64,000 bases of DNA, taken from NCBI GenBank assembly GCA_037447655.1, contig JBBHKE010002445.1:338020-402019 (forward strand), in the 5' to 3' direction. This DNA is from Zygnema cylindricum. Taxonomy: Eukaryota > Streptophyta > Zygnematophyceae > Zygnematales > Zygnemataceae. Below, piece after piece: positions 14,154-24,615 of the stretch; positions within the stretch are counted from its first letter, which is position 1; each line of letters opens with the position of its first letter. The position numbers were made by a program, and so were the translations under genes. The notes beneath the pieces are model-generated. The model made no database searches. It was not told the origin of the DNA and worked only from the letters and a program-made list of their open reading frames with translations.

Positions 14154-14268
14154 AAATTGAGAACCCGAAAAACTGAACTCTCTTGCTCTCTCTGAAGTCG
14201 ACATGGGGGAAGGAGTTTTTCTATTCTTCTTCCTCCCCATGCGTTCCCTCGCTAACTCGGAAGCACTA
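14154..14268 (-). pseudogene. Element M leader with start of gag N-terminus
   Basis: This is the part of element M between its primer site and the insertion of N. On the minus strand an ATG at 14,240 opens MGRKKNRKTPSPMSTSERA and reads into the N insertion site in frame with KTRNRERKFEE on the other side (9,757 downward), ending at a TAA near 9,690. It may be the true Gag start of M or an upstream leader frame. Confidence 0.45.
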
Positions 14269-14280
14269 GCTCTGATACCA
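14269..14280 (-). promoter_or_regulatory. Primer-binding site of element M (tRNA-Met 3' end)
   Basis: Minus-strand TGGTATCAGAGC, two bases after the LTR end (CCTACA), is the classical plant copia primer site complementary to the 3' end of initiator tRNA-Met. Confidence 0.88.
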
Positions 14281-14282
14281 AT

Positions 14283-14934
14283 TGTAGGATCTTGAGCAAA
14301 AGACATTCACGCTTAATAGTTCATAAAACATAAATCATTTCATAGCGGAAGCTCATAATAGACAAGAGGAATATTCAACCAAAAAGATTTATAAGTGTTC
14401 TTGGCCGAAGCCTCTTTACATCATTTCTTCTCTCTTCTCTCTCTTCGCTCTTCTTTAAATAATCTCTACTCGAAGATTAATCCTCTATAATTAAATCATA
14501 TGAGATTCAATAATCAAATACTCTACACATGTACACTGCTGCCTATATACTCGCTACTCTGCACTAAGAGACAACAAGGTAAGACAAACATAACTTAGCG
14601 TAGCGACGAAGTTTGTCCCTAGCTGACTGTGCACTCTTCAATGAAAGTTTCACGAAGGAAGGCGCACACGCTACTTCATTCGAAACGACAAACTCCCAAC
14701 GTTGACTGAAACACGTGTCGCTACACGAACACACCTGCACGCAAATTGAAACACCTGTACATGAAGACAAAAGTCACGCGAAACGAAATAGTATGTTTTG
14801 TTCGTGGACGCTTCAAAAATAGTACCACGAAACTTACATCGTACGTTTCGTATGATGGCGTGGTACTTTACGTCAACAATTAAATGTTAGTATGACGCTT
14901 CGCGGAAATACCGCGAAACGACAATAATCCAACA
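14283..14934 (-). repeat. 5' LTR of element M
   Basis: Starts TGTTGGATTATTGTCG and ends GATCCTACA on the minus strand. Pairs with 4,463-5,148. The right flank (ATTAC) returns to S41 intron 1. Confidence 0.88.
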
Positions 14935-15427
14935 ATTACTATAGACCACATCTCTTCATGTATTGAAAATTGCCAATGTAGTCGGACTATCCACGTGTAA
15001 TTCTCCAGAAACGACACTATATTAGTGTAAATAAGTTATAAGTGTAATTGCAGAATTAGAATGCTAATTTAGTATAGGGAGACGTGATGCGTTGCAATCT
15101 ACTCTCTTAAATAGTGTTGTTATTGACAATTTTTCTACGATTTTTAGCTAGAAAAAGTTGTGACCGAATCAGTGCTATTAACATTAAGAACCTTGGGCAT
15201 TGTAGTGTCATCCACACTAAATTGCAAAATTATCAATGATCTTACACTTAAATTGAGTAAAGCTTAGAGCGAATAACCTATCAACAAGCAACCATTGTCA
15301 CAAAAAACACATCAACATTATTTATCTTAGACTCACATGTTAGTTATGTAGCTCTTGTTTTTTGCTTCCCTCCCCTCCTTTCTCTTCACTAAATTGTACT
15401 TGCTACTTGTTTGTTATTTCTTGTCAG

Positions 15428-15656
15428 GACCAACAATGGTGTACTATGATACTTTGAACATGGGATTAAATGCTTGTATCTATAATGAAGCAATTGTGGT
15501 ATCGATCGACGGAGTCGAAGCTTACGACTATCTTTTGAGATATGCGAATGAAACTCAAGGCCAATTTAAAAACATCAATGCCTGTTTTAATAGTTTGTTT
15601 TTGCAAACTTGTGACGGTTATCCATGTTCCAGCAGTTTCGCGTATCGACCGTTTCT
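15428..15656 (+). pseudogene. S41 pseudogene exon 2, left part
   Basis: The exon follows a TTTCTTGTCAG acceptor and needs one base from exon 1, which supplies it (phase 1, forming a Gly codon). It reads GPTMVYYDTLNMGLNACIYN, then IVVSIDGVEAYDYLLRYANE and INACFNSLFLQTCDG. These match the IDG, xxYL and RFNSLF-type pattern of S41 family N-domains. The reading frame is open up to the point where a copia LTR begins (TGTAGAAACTAA). The five bases before the LTR (TTTCT) are the likely target duplication. Confidence 0.75.
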
Positions 15657-16705
15657 TGTAGAAACTAATGGTTTTATTAGTATTTTCTAGGTCTGAAAAG
15701 AAATATAGAAGTCGAGGCAGTCTATCTCTAACTTCTCTCTCCAACTCTCAAACTTGTCGCAGTCACTGAGAAATTGGAGAGGAAGCTAGAGCCATGGCTA
15801 CCTTGGCTATCCTGAGGTTTACGGGAATTTTATATTAGGGTTTATATATTTAATTAAAATGTAAATGCCGGCGGCAGGATTTGATCCTTGTACCTGCCGG
15901 CCGGCAGATAGGAAGTAGCCGGTAGCCTTAGCCGTTTCATCTAGCGGTAGTGTTACCTAGCATATAGTTTGATAATTATTTACATATGTATACAAGCGAT
16001 AAACCATTTAACTAGAATTAATTACGGGATACATAGATCCAGTAATATGTAATGTACAACTTACGGTACGGACATAAATCAGTACCGCGCATTTGTTTCG
16101 TAAATGAAACAAATACCGCGCATGTATTTATTACGGCTACGATTAAAGCCGAATTTAATCGGACGGCCGGGATTAGCGCCGAGATCGCGGAGAAAGATTT
16201 CGGCGGTTTGTGGCCATCGCCACATCGGATGACGCGTGGCAAAATTCCGTTGGATGGTGGAAACTCCGGAGATTATGGCACCGAATCCGGATTTGACATG
16301 TGTCGACATTTTGGCCATGTCGTACAATATCCGTACATAAAGTACACCGGCAGCTGTACTTTTGCGTACGGAACTCAATTCTGATTGGTTCCGTACATCA
16401 GTAGATAGAGTCTGTGAGAGAGATAGGACTTAGAAAAATTAGAAGATAGGACCCTCTCTCCCAGAGAGCTTCTGTACAAAAGGTCAACTTTGACCCTCCA
16501 TAACTTACTGCTCAGGGGAGCAAATTCAGAGATTCTTTTTGCTATCGACTCAGGGGAGTCTTGTCTTCACAGGGGTGAAGTTGGTCAGAGTTTTTGTCTG
16601 CCAGGGTGGCAGTTATTTTTGCTTAAACACAAAGGGGTCAGAATTATCCTAGAGGCTTCTTGGAAGCTGTCCACTCTGAGGACTTATGGAGGTCTCAGAG
16701 TTTCA
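15657..16705 (+). repeat. 5' LTR of element F
   Basis: TGTAGAAACTAATGG to GAGTTTCA. Contains a tRNA-like antisense segment (about 15,868-15,960) and the gag start codon (16,686). Embedded short frames repeat identically in the 3' LTR and are not genes. Confidence 0.95.
15868..15955 (-). other. tRNA-like segment in element F LTR, antisense
   Basis: On the minus strand CAAGGATCAAATCC resembles a Pol III B box. It is nested in a GC-rich hairpin (GCCGGC and GCCGGC arms), with a D-arm-like CCGCTAGATGAAACGG upstream. The same segment recurs in the 3' LTR at about 21,269-21,356. Weaker than the copy at 62.6 kb. Confidence 0.4.
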
Positions 16706-19700
16706 GGTTATGGGCCCACCCTCTAGGGTGCCAATATTTAATGGAACTGGCTTCATATACTGGGAAAGTATGATGATAGGAGCTCTATGCGAAAAAAGGT
16801 TTTGGGGGATAGTGAGTGGACGATTGGGGCGTCCATCAAGTATTGGAATTCCTCCAGGGTTTAAAGGAAGCAGATTCACCAGGAAAGAGGATTCACCTTC
16901 AACGGAGGAAACAAAGGAAGGAGAGGTGGTGGACAAAGGAAAGGAGAAGGAGGCGATCACACCAATAGCAACTGGTTTAGCATTCATGTCACCTATTCCG
17001 AGGAACGAGGAGAATGATACTGAAACCTGGGACTTCAACAATATGGCGGCAAAGCACTTCATCCTACGCCATCTCACTCAAGGACTTGCATGTCCTCATT
17101 TGCAGGTAGAGAGGGCATCCGATCTTTGGATGGCTCTCATAGAGATGTACCGAAGTGGTACGATTCAGCAACAACAGTTGGCTGATCAGAAAGTTAAGGA
17201 GTATGTATACAAAGGGGGAAATATGTTGGATTTTTGCAATGAGCTTGCTACACTCTTCATGGAGCTAGAGAGTGCGGGTAAAGTTTTTAGTGAAAAAGAA
17301 AAAGTTAACTGTTTACTAATGAAGTTACCTGATGAGTTCGAGAACATAGTCAACCGTGTGCAGGACTTGCCGGACTCAAGGTGGATATGGAACTCAGTGG
17401 TAGGGATGATTCTCGTTCGAGAGAATACGATTGAGATCCGAAGGGGAGGAAAGAGTGGCCAAGCCTTGGCAACAGCGACCGATTGGAGGAACAAGGATTC
17501 CCGGAAACCAGTCAGAAACTATGGGGGTAGGGAGCGGGAAAAACAGGTTGACGAGTTCGAACCAAGGGCTCCCAAAGGTTTATGTCATTTTTGTAAGAAA
17601 CCTGGGCACTATATGGCAGAGTGCACCAAGCTAACCGAGCTTCGGTTAAAGGAGGGGCAGACCGGTGGTACCCCGAGAGGAAAGAAAAAGGCCCTTGTCA
17701 CACAGGTACTTGAGGCGGAATCCGAGGACGAGGACGATGAGCTCCTTTTGGATGAGGAGTTGGAGGCGAAAACTGAGGTTGAAATTCCACGAATGCAGAA
17801 ATGTGCTTACGGTGGATTGAAAGGTGAAGCAGGCTGGATTATAGATTCAGGTGCCTCAATGCACATGTGTAAGGATAGACACCTGTTCACTAAGATAAGA
17901 AAGATTCCCACCGTAGAGATAGAGTACGGGGATGGGAGGATAGTCACCACTACTCTTGTAGGATCGGTAGATTTGAAAGTGTTAGTTGAAGGAAAGACAT
18001 CCATATTAACATTCTCCGATGTATTGTTTATTCCGGAGCTGAACAAAAACCTTATCTCTACATCAGTATTAGATGATAAGGGTTTTTTCACTAGCACTAG
18101 GGAAGGAGTCTTTACTGCTAGTTTTGAGGAGGATGTCTATTTCATTGCTGAGAAAGGTAGCCATGGGATGTTTAGGCTGATCTTAAGTAATGAAACGAAG
18201 AAACTTTATTATGCTGGTGTTCATGATATTATGATGTGGCATAAGAGGCTTGGGCATGTGAATCTAGATAAGTTAAGAGAGATGAAAAAGATGGGAGTGG
18301 TGGAAGGGATTCAGTTCAGTGAGAGTGATGATATAAGTGATTGTAGTGGGTGTGCTCAAGGTAAAGCACACAGATTACCCTTTCCAAAAACAGCCACCTA
18401 CAAGGGAGAAAAACTTCTAGATCTAGTACACACAGATATTTGGGGACCGGCTAGAGTGCCCTCACCGGGGGGGAAGAGATTTATGATGACTATAACTGAT
18501 GATTGGTCTCGGTATTCCCGAGTATATATTTTGAAAAACAAGTCAGAAGCTGAGGACTGTTTTAGACAATATAAAGCATGGAGCGAAAAACTCCATGAAA
18601 CTCCAATCAAGAGAGTAAGGAGTGACAATGGTGGAGAGTATACTTCTAACCAGTTTGAGGATTTTTTGAGGGAAGATGGGGTTCAACACCAAAAGACAGT
18701 GCCAGAAAATCCTGAACAGAATGGGGTAGCTGAAAGGTTAAATAGAACACTAAGTGATAGTGCTAGAAGTATGTTGTCGGATAAGAAGATAGGAAAAAGG
18801 TTTTGGGCAGAAGCAATGAACTGTGCTAATTACCTCAAAAATAGAGTTCTTACTTCAGCTATAAAAGATCAAACACCTTATGAGAGATGGACAGGCCGGA
18901 AACCAGACTTATCTCATTTAAAGGTTTTCGGCAGTCAAGTATTCAGTCTAGATACTGATCGGTCCAATTGGAAGCTAGATCCTAAAGGAAAACCGGGATA
19001 CTTATTAGGATATGATGAGGATGTTAAAGGATATAGAGTTTATGATCTAAAAAGAGAAGATATAATCTTAGTAAAGCATCTAGTAGTTATGGATGAAGGA
19101 AAGTCTGTGGATCCCTTCAAATATACAAAGTTAGTAAAAATCAGATTTGAGTCAGAAAATTCTGATGACTTTGAGCTTCCTAACTATCCAGGTTTTAGAG
19201 ACGATGACATTCTTGCAGGAACAAATCAGACCGAAAAGGACTCGGCTGTGGAAACTCCAGTGACAACTCTACTCGAAGCGGAAGACGTGGTGGAAATTGA
19301 TTCGGAATCAAGGGATAGGGGAGAAGCCGAGTTTGTTCGAAAGAATCCACGAGAACCATCTATTCCGGCCTCAGATTTTGAGGGAGGGAGGAGAAGTAGC
19401 AAAAGACTGCAAGAAAAACAGGTTAATAACAAGGTAACTAAACTATCTCATCAAGATGAACCTCAAACTTATCGAGAGGCGATGACTTGTCCAGAAAGAA
19501 ACCGGTCGAAGACAGCCATCAATGAGGAGATGGCTTCAATCATGGCAGCCGATACTTGGGAGCTGGTGGACTGTCCACCTAACCGAAAACCAATCGGTTG
19601 TAAGTGGGTTTTCAAACTGAAACTGAACCGAGATAACACAATCGAGCGCTACAAGGCCAGATTAGTGGCAAAGGGATTTACACAAAAGGAAGGAATTGAC

Positions 19701-21044
19701 TACGAGGAAACCTTTGCCCCGGTGGTCAGATTTCCCTCCGTCCGCATACTTCTCAGTTTAGCAGCGGCGGAAGACATGGAAGTGCACCAGATGGACATCA
19801 AAACAGCCTTTTTGCATGGAGAATTAGAAGAGGAGATCTTCATGCGACAACCCGAAGGGTTTGTGGAAGAAGGAGAGGAGAGTAAGGTATGCCGGCTGAT
19901 TAAATCTCTTTATGGTTTGAAACAGGCGCCCCGACAGTGGAATAAGAAGCTTGATGAGTTTCTTACCGGTCTAGGATATATTCGGATCAGCTCAGATCAC
20001 TCAATCTATGTTTTCGAAGATGAGGAAAGTTTTATATTTATTGCAATTTATGTTGATGATTTGCTTGTTTTAAGTAAATCAATGGAAAAAATTAATAAAC
20101 TGAAAACCGATCTTAAGGGGAGATTTGAAATGAAGGATATGGGGGAAGCAAAATATATTTTGGGAATTCAAGTAGAGAGAGACCGAAAAAGAAAAATTAT
20201 AAGATTGACTCAAAAGGAAGCAATAGGAAACATGCTTGAAAAATTTCAAATGGATAAAGCTAATAGTTGCACAACTCCAATGGAATTGAAGAAGGGAAGT
20301 GAGGGGAGTGAGGAAGAAGGAGTCATAGTCTTAGACGAGGAATTATCTCCTGAAGAACAGAAGTTCATGCAGACTATTCCTTACAGGCAAGTAGTGGGAA
20401 GTCTAATCTATTTTATGAATTGTACCCGGCCAGATTTAGCTGCAGCTGTAGGAGTGCTGAGTAGAAGTCTAAATGCTCCCACTAAGAAGGATTGGGAGGC
20501 AGCTAAGAGAGTCCTTAGATACTTGGTAGGAACTAGAGATCTATGGTTGCATTTGGGTGGGGAGAATACTGACATCACTACTTGGAGTGATGCCAGTTAT
20601 GGTGATGCTCCGATGAGGAGATGTACTTCTGGATATGTATTATATGTGGGTGATGGGGCTTGCTGTTGGAGTAGCAAACAGCAAAAGGTTATTGCTCAGT
20701 CCACCATGGAGGCTGAGTATATGGCCTCTTGCTCTGCTGTAAAAGAATTGATGTGGGTCAAGTCTTTGCTTGGTGAGCTTGGTCACCTTAAGAGTGGTGT
20801 GCAGAAAATATTTTGTGATAATCAGGCAGCAATCGCTATTTCTGCCAATCCTAAACACCATTTTAAAGCCAAACACATGGACATCAGACTCAGCTTTGTT
20901 AGAGAGAAAGTAGAAAACAAAATAATCAGTTTAGAGTACAGACCAGATAGTGAGATGGTAGCAGATATGATGACCAAACCTGTGCCTTCCCCTAAGCTAA
21001 TTTTTTGCAGGGAGAAGTGTGGTCTGAAATTAAAGATTGACTAG
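16686..21044 (+). CDS. Copia Gag-Pol polyprotein, intact (1,452 aa)
   Basis: Encodes the whole copia replication machinery in one frame. It has a UBN2-type Gag, a zinc knuckle CHFCKKPGHYMAEC (residues about 300-313) and an aspartic protease WIIDSGAS (about 384-391). The gag-pre-integrase HHCC segment is HKRLGHV...CSGCAQGK (about 518-560). Integrase has the D, D, E triad (TDIWGP about 585, SDNGGEY about 646, VAERLNRT about 683, consistent with D-35-E). RT has YVDDLLV near 1,122. RNase H has WSDASYGD near 1,299 and STMEAEYMA near 1,340, with a terminal KHMDIRLSFVREK segment. All motifs look catalytically complete. The start ATG is within the 5' LTR and the primer site overlaps codons 8-12. No frameshift separates gag and pol, so Gag excess must come from another mechanism. 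Confidence 0.97.
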   Translation: MEVSEFQVMGPPSRVPIFNGTGFIYWESMMIGALCEKRFWGIVSGRLGRPSSIGIPPGFKGSRFTRKEDSPSTEETKEGEVVDKGKEKEAITPIATGLAFMSPIPRNEENDTETWDFNNMAAKHFILRHLTQGLACPHLQVERASDLWMALIEMYRSGTIQQQQLADQKVKEYVYKGGNMLDFCNELATLFMELESAGKVFSEKEKVNCLLMKLPDEFENIVNRVQDLPDSRWIWNSVVGMILVRENTIEIRRGGKSGQALATATDWRNKDSRKPVRNYGGREREKQVDEFEPRAPKGLCHFCKKPGHYMAECTKLTELRLKEGQTGGTPRGKKKALVTQVLEAESEDEDDELLLDEELEAKTEVEIPRMQKCAYGGLKGEAGWIIDSGASMHMCKDRHLFTKIRKIPTVEIEYGDGRIVTTTLVGSVDLKVLVEGKTSILTFSDVLFIPELNKNLISTSVLDDKGFFTSTREGVFTASFEEDVYFIAEKGSHGMFRLILSNETKKLYYAGVHDIMMWHKRLGHVNLDKLREMKKMGVVEGIQFSESDDISDCSGCAQGKAHRLPFPKTATYKGEKLLDLVHTDIWGPARVPSPGGKRFMMTITDDWSRYSRVYILKNKSEAEDCFRQYKAWSEKLHETPIKRVRSDNGGEYTSNQFEDFLREDGVQHQKTVPENPEQNGVAERLNRTLSDSARSMLSDKKIGKRFWAEAMNCANYLKNRVLTSAIKDQTPYERWTGRKPDLSHLKVFGSQVFSLDTDRSNWKLDPKGKPGYLLGYDEDVKGYRVYDLKREDIILVKHLVVMDEGKSVDPFKYTKLVKIRFESENSDDFELPNYPGFRDDDILAGTNQTEKDSAVETPVTTLLEAEDVVEIDSESRDRGEAEFVRKNPREPSIPASDFEGGRRSSKRLQEKQVNNKVTKLSHQDEPQTYREAMTCPERNRSKTAINEEMASIMAADTWELVDCPPNRKPIGCKWVFKLKLNRDNTIERYKARLVAKGFTQKEGIDYEETFAPVVRFPSVRILLSLAAAEDMEVHQMDIKTAFLHGELEEEIFMRQPEGFVEEGEESKVCRLIKSLYGLKQAPRQWNKKLDEFLTGLGYIRISSDHSIYVFEDEESFIFIAIYVDDLLVLSKSMEKINKLKTDLKGRFEMKDMGEAKYILGIQVERDRKRKIIRLTQKEAIGNMLEKFQMDKANSCTTPMELKKGSEGSEEEGVIVLDEELSPEEQKFMQTIPYRQVVGSLIYFMNCTRPDLAAAVGVLSRSLNAPTKKDWEAAKRVLRYLVGTRDLWLHLGGENTDITTWSDASYGDAPMRRCTSGYVLYVGDGACCWSSKQQKVIAQSTMEAEYMASCSAVKELMWVKSLLGELGHLKSGVQKIFCDNQAAIAISANPKHHFKAKHMDIRLSFVREKVENKIISLEYRPDSEMVADMMTKPVPSPKLIFCREKCGLKLKID
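16706..16720 (+). promoter_or_regulatory. Half-tRNA primer-binding site of element F
   Basis: GGTTATGGGCCCACC directly follows the LTR end. It is the complement of the anticodon arm of initiator tRNA-Met (GGTGGGCCCATAACC), the type of primer known for Drosophila copia and Ty5. No TGG-initiated 3'-end primer site is present. The same bases encode VMGPP of Gag. Confidence 0.8.
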
Positions 21045-21057
21045 AAAATAAGGGGAG
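21045..21057 (+). other. Polypurine tract of element F
   Basis: AAAATAAGGGGAG lies between the pol stop codon and the TGT of the 3' LTR; the same tract occurs in elements N and G. Confidence 0.85.
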
Positions 21058-22103
21058 TGTAGAAACTAATGGTTTTATTAGTATTTTCTAGGTCTGAAAA
21101 GAAATATAGAAGTCGAGGCAGTCTATCTCTAACTTCTCTCTCCAACTCTCAAACTTGTCGCAGTCACTGAGAAATTGGAGAGGAAGCTAGAGCCATGGCT
21201 ACCTTGGCTATCCTGAGGTTTACGGGAATTTTATATTAGGGTTTATATATTTAATTAAAATGTATATGCTGGCGGCAGGATTTGATCCTTGTACCTGCCG
21301 GCCGGCAGATAGGAAGTAGCCGGTAGCCTTAGCCGTTTCATCTAGCGGTAGTGTTACCTAGCATATAGTTTGATAATTATTTACATATGTATACAAGCGA
21401 TAAACCATTTAACTAGAATTAATTACGGGATACATAGATCCAGTAATATGTAATGTACAACTTACGGTACGGACATAAATCAGTACCGCGCATTTGTTTC
21501 GTAAATGAAACAAATACCGCGCATGTATTTATTACGGCTACGATTAAAGCCGAATTTAATCGGACGGCCGGGATTAGCGCCGAGATCGCGGAGAAAGATT
21601 TCGGCGGTTTGTGGCCATCGCCACATCGGATGACGCGTGGCAAAATTCCGTTGGATGGTGGAAACTCCGGAGATTATGGCACCGAATCCGGATTTGACAT
21701 GTGTCGACATTTTGGCCATGTCGTACAATATCCGTACATAAAGTACACCGGCAGCTGTACTTTTGCGTACGGAACTCAATTCTGATTGGTTCCGTACATC
21801 AGTAGATAGAGTCTGTGAGAGAGATAGGACTTAGAAAAATTAGAAGATAGGACCCTCTCTCCCAGAGAGCTTCTGTACAAAAGGTCAACTTTGACCCTCC
21901 ATAACTTACTGCTCAGGGGAGCAAATTCAGAGATTCTTTTTGCTATCGACTCAGGGGAGTCTTGTCTTCACAGGGGTGAAGTTGGTCAGAGTTTTTGTCT
22001 GCCAGGGTGGCAGTTATTTTTGCTTAAACACAAAGGGGTCAGAATTATCCTAGAGGCTTCTTGGAAGCTGTCCACTCTGAGGACTTATGGAGGTCTCAGA
22101 GTT
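21058..22103 (+). repeat. 3' LTR of element F
   Basis: Same length as the 5' LTR up to GAGTT; lacks the last three bases (TCA). Followed directly by CGTCGATAATG of peptidase exon 2. Confidence 0.95.
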
Positions 22104-22139
22104 CGTCGATAATGACAGAATGGAATTGACGGTTCGAAA
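22104..22139 (+). pseudogene. S41 pseudogene exon 2, right part
   Basis: The short remainder of the exon reads VDNDRMELTVRK and ends at CGAAA|GTATAT, phase 2. Excising element F and allowing for the 8-base loss puts it in frame with the left part (ending RPFL). The sequence fits the stretch before the next S41 segment. Confidence 0.65.
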
Positions 22140-23209
22140 GTATATTTTTGACTTAAACTACTCTTATTTTTAGGTAGTTTTAAAGATTTCTATTAGCTTA
22201 TGTCCACGTGTCTTTGTTGTTGATTCTTGAATTCTAATTAAATAAAGAGCAAAAAACCAAAAGCACACGGTTCAAACTATAGTATAAAATTTCTGGTTGA
22301 GTTCGCACTAAATTGAGCCTGTACCATATTTCTGATCTGAGTCTAAAGCAAATATTTCATTCAGGCCATGGGTTGAATTAAAGAACTTCTTTTAATTAAA
22401 GAACTTCCTTTCTTTTATCATCGCTACTTCTCTGTTATGAAAACTTCTAGTGCATAGAATTATATGAACAAAAATGACGTTGTATATAATATTGCTCACG
22501 GTAAGGGGTTTCCATGTGGTTTTAACTTTTTAAGTCCTTTATAAACACGCGTCAAGGTTGAAGGGTATGAAGATAATTTGTTACACCAATCTTTTTAATT
22601 AGTGTGGACGGATATATGCTACAATTCTTAAAACTACAGTCTATCGCTATTAGAGCTAATCATTTTAATTCGAGTAAGCCTTCTTTATGTCCAAATCATA
22701 AACTAGTATTAGTAATACAATTTGATTTAGTGGTCCACAAAGAGCCACGTGGCAAAAAAGGGTTCAGGGTAGTTAGTTTTAACAAAGTGGTAGCGCTAAT
22801 ATTCCATTAACTCTTATAGCGATAAGTGGTGTAGAACTGGTGACGTCACTTACATGCCCATTTGAATGGAGCCCACGTGGGTGCTTTGTTTTTTCAACAA
22901 TTTATGGTCCACGCTAATTTTCCTTGAAGGCGAACTAATCGTATTTTCGTTAAGGATGGTCCATATTAATTACGATGTGAGGTTTACTTTTCGTATTATA
23001 TTACTAGTGGGTCATATACTTACCAAATATCTTATTTTTCTTGTTTAATATAAGGTTTAAATACCGTAAAATTGAGATATGTACGGACCTTGTACTACAC
23101 AAAAACTTAAAAACACCTCACATAAGTTATCTATACAAAATGAGTTCATTCTTTTATTATTTTTTTGGGCGAGGGGTGGAGGGAAAGGAAGCAGAAAAGG
23201 AGCCAAGAG
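22140..23209 (+). other. S41 pseudogene intron 2
   Basis: About 1.07 kb, AT-rich, with several short segments resembling AGTGTGGAC/GTCCACGTGG motifs but no gene, repeat pair or transposon terminus that I can support. The exact 3' end is uncertain because the acceptor of exon 3 is weak. Confidence 0.45.
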
Positions 23210-23516
23210 TTTGGAAACAATCAATGTCCCTTGGTTTGGTTGGCTTTATTGGAAAGAGAGAGATTATTCCTCTCTCTCTCAATACTATTCTTTGCATTGT
23301 AATGCAAGTGAAGCTTATTATAGTCGAGAATATAACAATAATGCATTTGTACCCCAAAAAACAAAATTGTCGTACGATGAAAAGATCGCAAGTAGGACAA
23401 GTGTTGAATGGAAAGGAAAAGACAAATTAAGCGGTTTTGAAGAGAATCGAGAAGGTTTGAAAAGGAAAGTTGAAATGGATGGAGCGATTCTACTCGTAAA
23501 TAATACAAAATTATTG
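23210..23516 (+). pseudogene. S41 pseudogene exon 3
   Basis: The frame reads ETINVPWFGWLYWKERDYSS and LSQYYSLHCNASEAYY, consistent with the VPW and YYxxxC pattern after the nGTT stretch of S41 relatives. Near the end it reads RKVEMDGAILLVNNTKLL and stops at ATTG|GTATGT in phase 0. The acceptor is uncertain: AAGAG|TTTGG at 23,210 gives the right phase from exon 2, but the upstream region lacks a good pyrimidine tract. This is the least conserved exon. Confidence 0.55.
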
Positions 23517-23694
23517 GTATGTTTTCAAATTTGGGGACAAATGCTTATTGGTTAGTTGATCAATTTGGTTAATCGATTTTATTTTTACTTTTGCTTAAAG
23601 TAACATTTTTGAAGATAAGAATGTTTTTGGATCCACATTATTTACTTTTATAAGAAAAAGTTGACAAGGTGATACTAATGTGAGAAATGACAAG

Positions 23695-24082
23695 CTTTTC
23701 CTTTCTTGTTCCCTTTTAGTTTTTTGTTTTCCTTACATCTTATTTCCCTCTCCTCCCCCCTCTTTCTCTCTCCCTCTTCCCCCCCCTCTCTTCCCTCTCT
23801 CTCCACCTCTCCCCCGCACTCTCCTCCCCACTCTTTTTACTCTCTCTCATCTCTTCTCCAACTTTTGTCCCTCTTTTTGTTCTCATTTCTCCCTCCTCGT
23901 CCTCTCCCTCATCATCTACCAATTCTTTTGCTTCATCTCTTTCTTTCCTTTTTCCTTTCTTTCCTTTCTTTTCTTACCTATTCCGTTTCCCTTTATTTTC
24001 GTTCCTTATGCCTTTTTTTCTTTCCTTATTCCTTTTTCCTTTCTTCTTGCTTTCTTTTTTTTTCCTACTTTATCTCTCTTAG
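23695..24082 (+). repeat. Long pyrimidine tract before exon 4
   Basis: Nearly 390 bases of almost pure C/T ending at the TCTCTCTTAG acceptor of exon 4. Open frames here (Ser-Phe-Leu-rich) are compositional. It acts as, or has overgrown from, the polypyrimidine tract of intron 3. Confidence 0.9.
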
Positions 24083-24186
24083 ACATGGCTTTTGCCTGGG
24101 AAAAAGACCGGAGTCATCCCTCTTCCTCCCTTCCAATACGACAATGAAACCTATAACGCCTTTACCAAAGGAATAAGCGCTCTCAA
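24083..24186 (+). pseudogene. S41 pseudogene exon 4
   Basis: Starts in phase 0 after CTCTTAG and reads TWLLPGKKTGVIPLPPFQY and then YNAFTKGISAL, ending TCAA|GTAAG in phase 2. The GVIPLPPF segment and the following amphipathic stretch match the region that precedes the DLxNNGGG motif in S41 peptidases. Joining to exon 5 gives SALKKVGATRLILDM with no frame conflict. Confidence 0.75.
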
Positions 24187-24615
24187 GTAAGAACTTTTTG
24201 TATAATTTCATTTATCCACACTAATTTTGTTAGACAGTCCCTATCATTATAGGTCCACTAAGATGTTGTAAGAAATATCGTGTAACTTTATTGATCCACA
24301 CTAACTTCGTAAGAAAGATATTGGTAGTTTAAAATAATCGCTCCCAATTTTTGAATTGTATATATACATATATACATGTATATATATATGGAAGTTTGGG
24401 ACTTCGAGTGGATAGTTTTTGTACAAAGCATGAGTTTTATAGATCAAAAATCAAAAATTGTAATCATTAATTAATGTGTTCCATTGACCCTTTTTTGAGA
24501 GTTTTAAAGGCAAATACTTCGGTTTCTTAAAGCTCTTTTGAAAAAAATGTTGGTTTAATGTGTTTGTTTTAAATCCTTAAAATTTACTTACAAACGACAA
24601 AAAATATGGCTGCAG

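Larger units (their letters stand above)
15657..22103 (+). mobile_element. Full-length young copia element F
   Basis: LTRs of 1,046 bp each (15,657-16,702 to the shared end, plus TCA in the left copy; 21,058-22,103) flank a single long Gag-Pol frame. By eye the LTRs differ at only two bases (AATGTAAATGCCGG versus AATGTATATGCTGG), so the insertion is recent. The left LTR ends TTTCA; the right LTR stops at GAGTT, lacking TCA and a target duplication. Adding back the missing TCA plus TTTCT accounts exactly for the junction and restores the peptidase frame. The element therefore inserted in exon 2 and lost 8 bases on the right. Confidence 0.95.

Noticed and set aside
16052-16384. 110-residue frame in the LTR of element F, repeated exactly at 21,453
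   Set aside because: It lies inside LTRs, is present in both copies because LTRs are identical, and is broken in the older LTRs at 36 and 41 kb.
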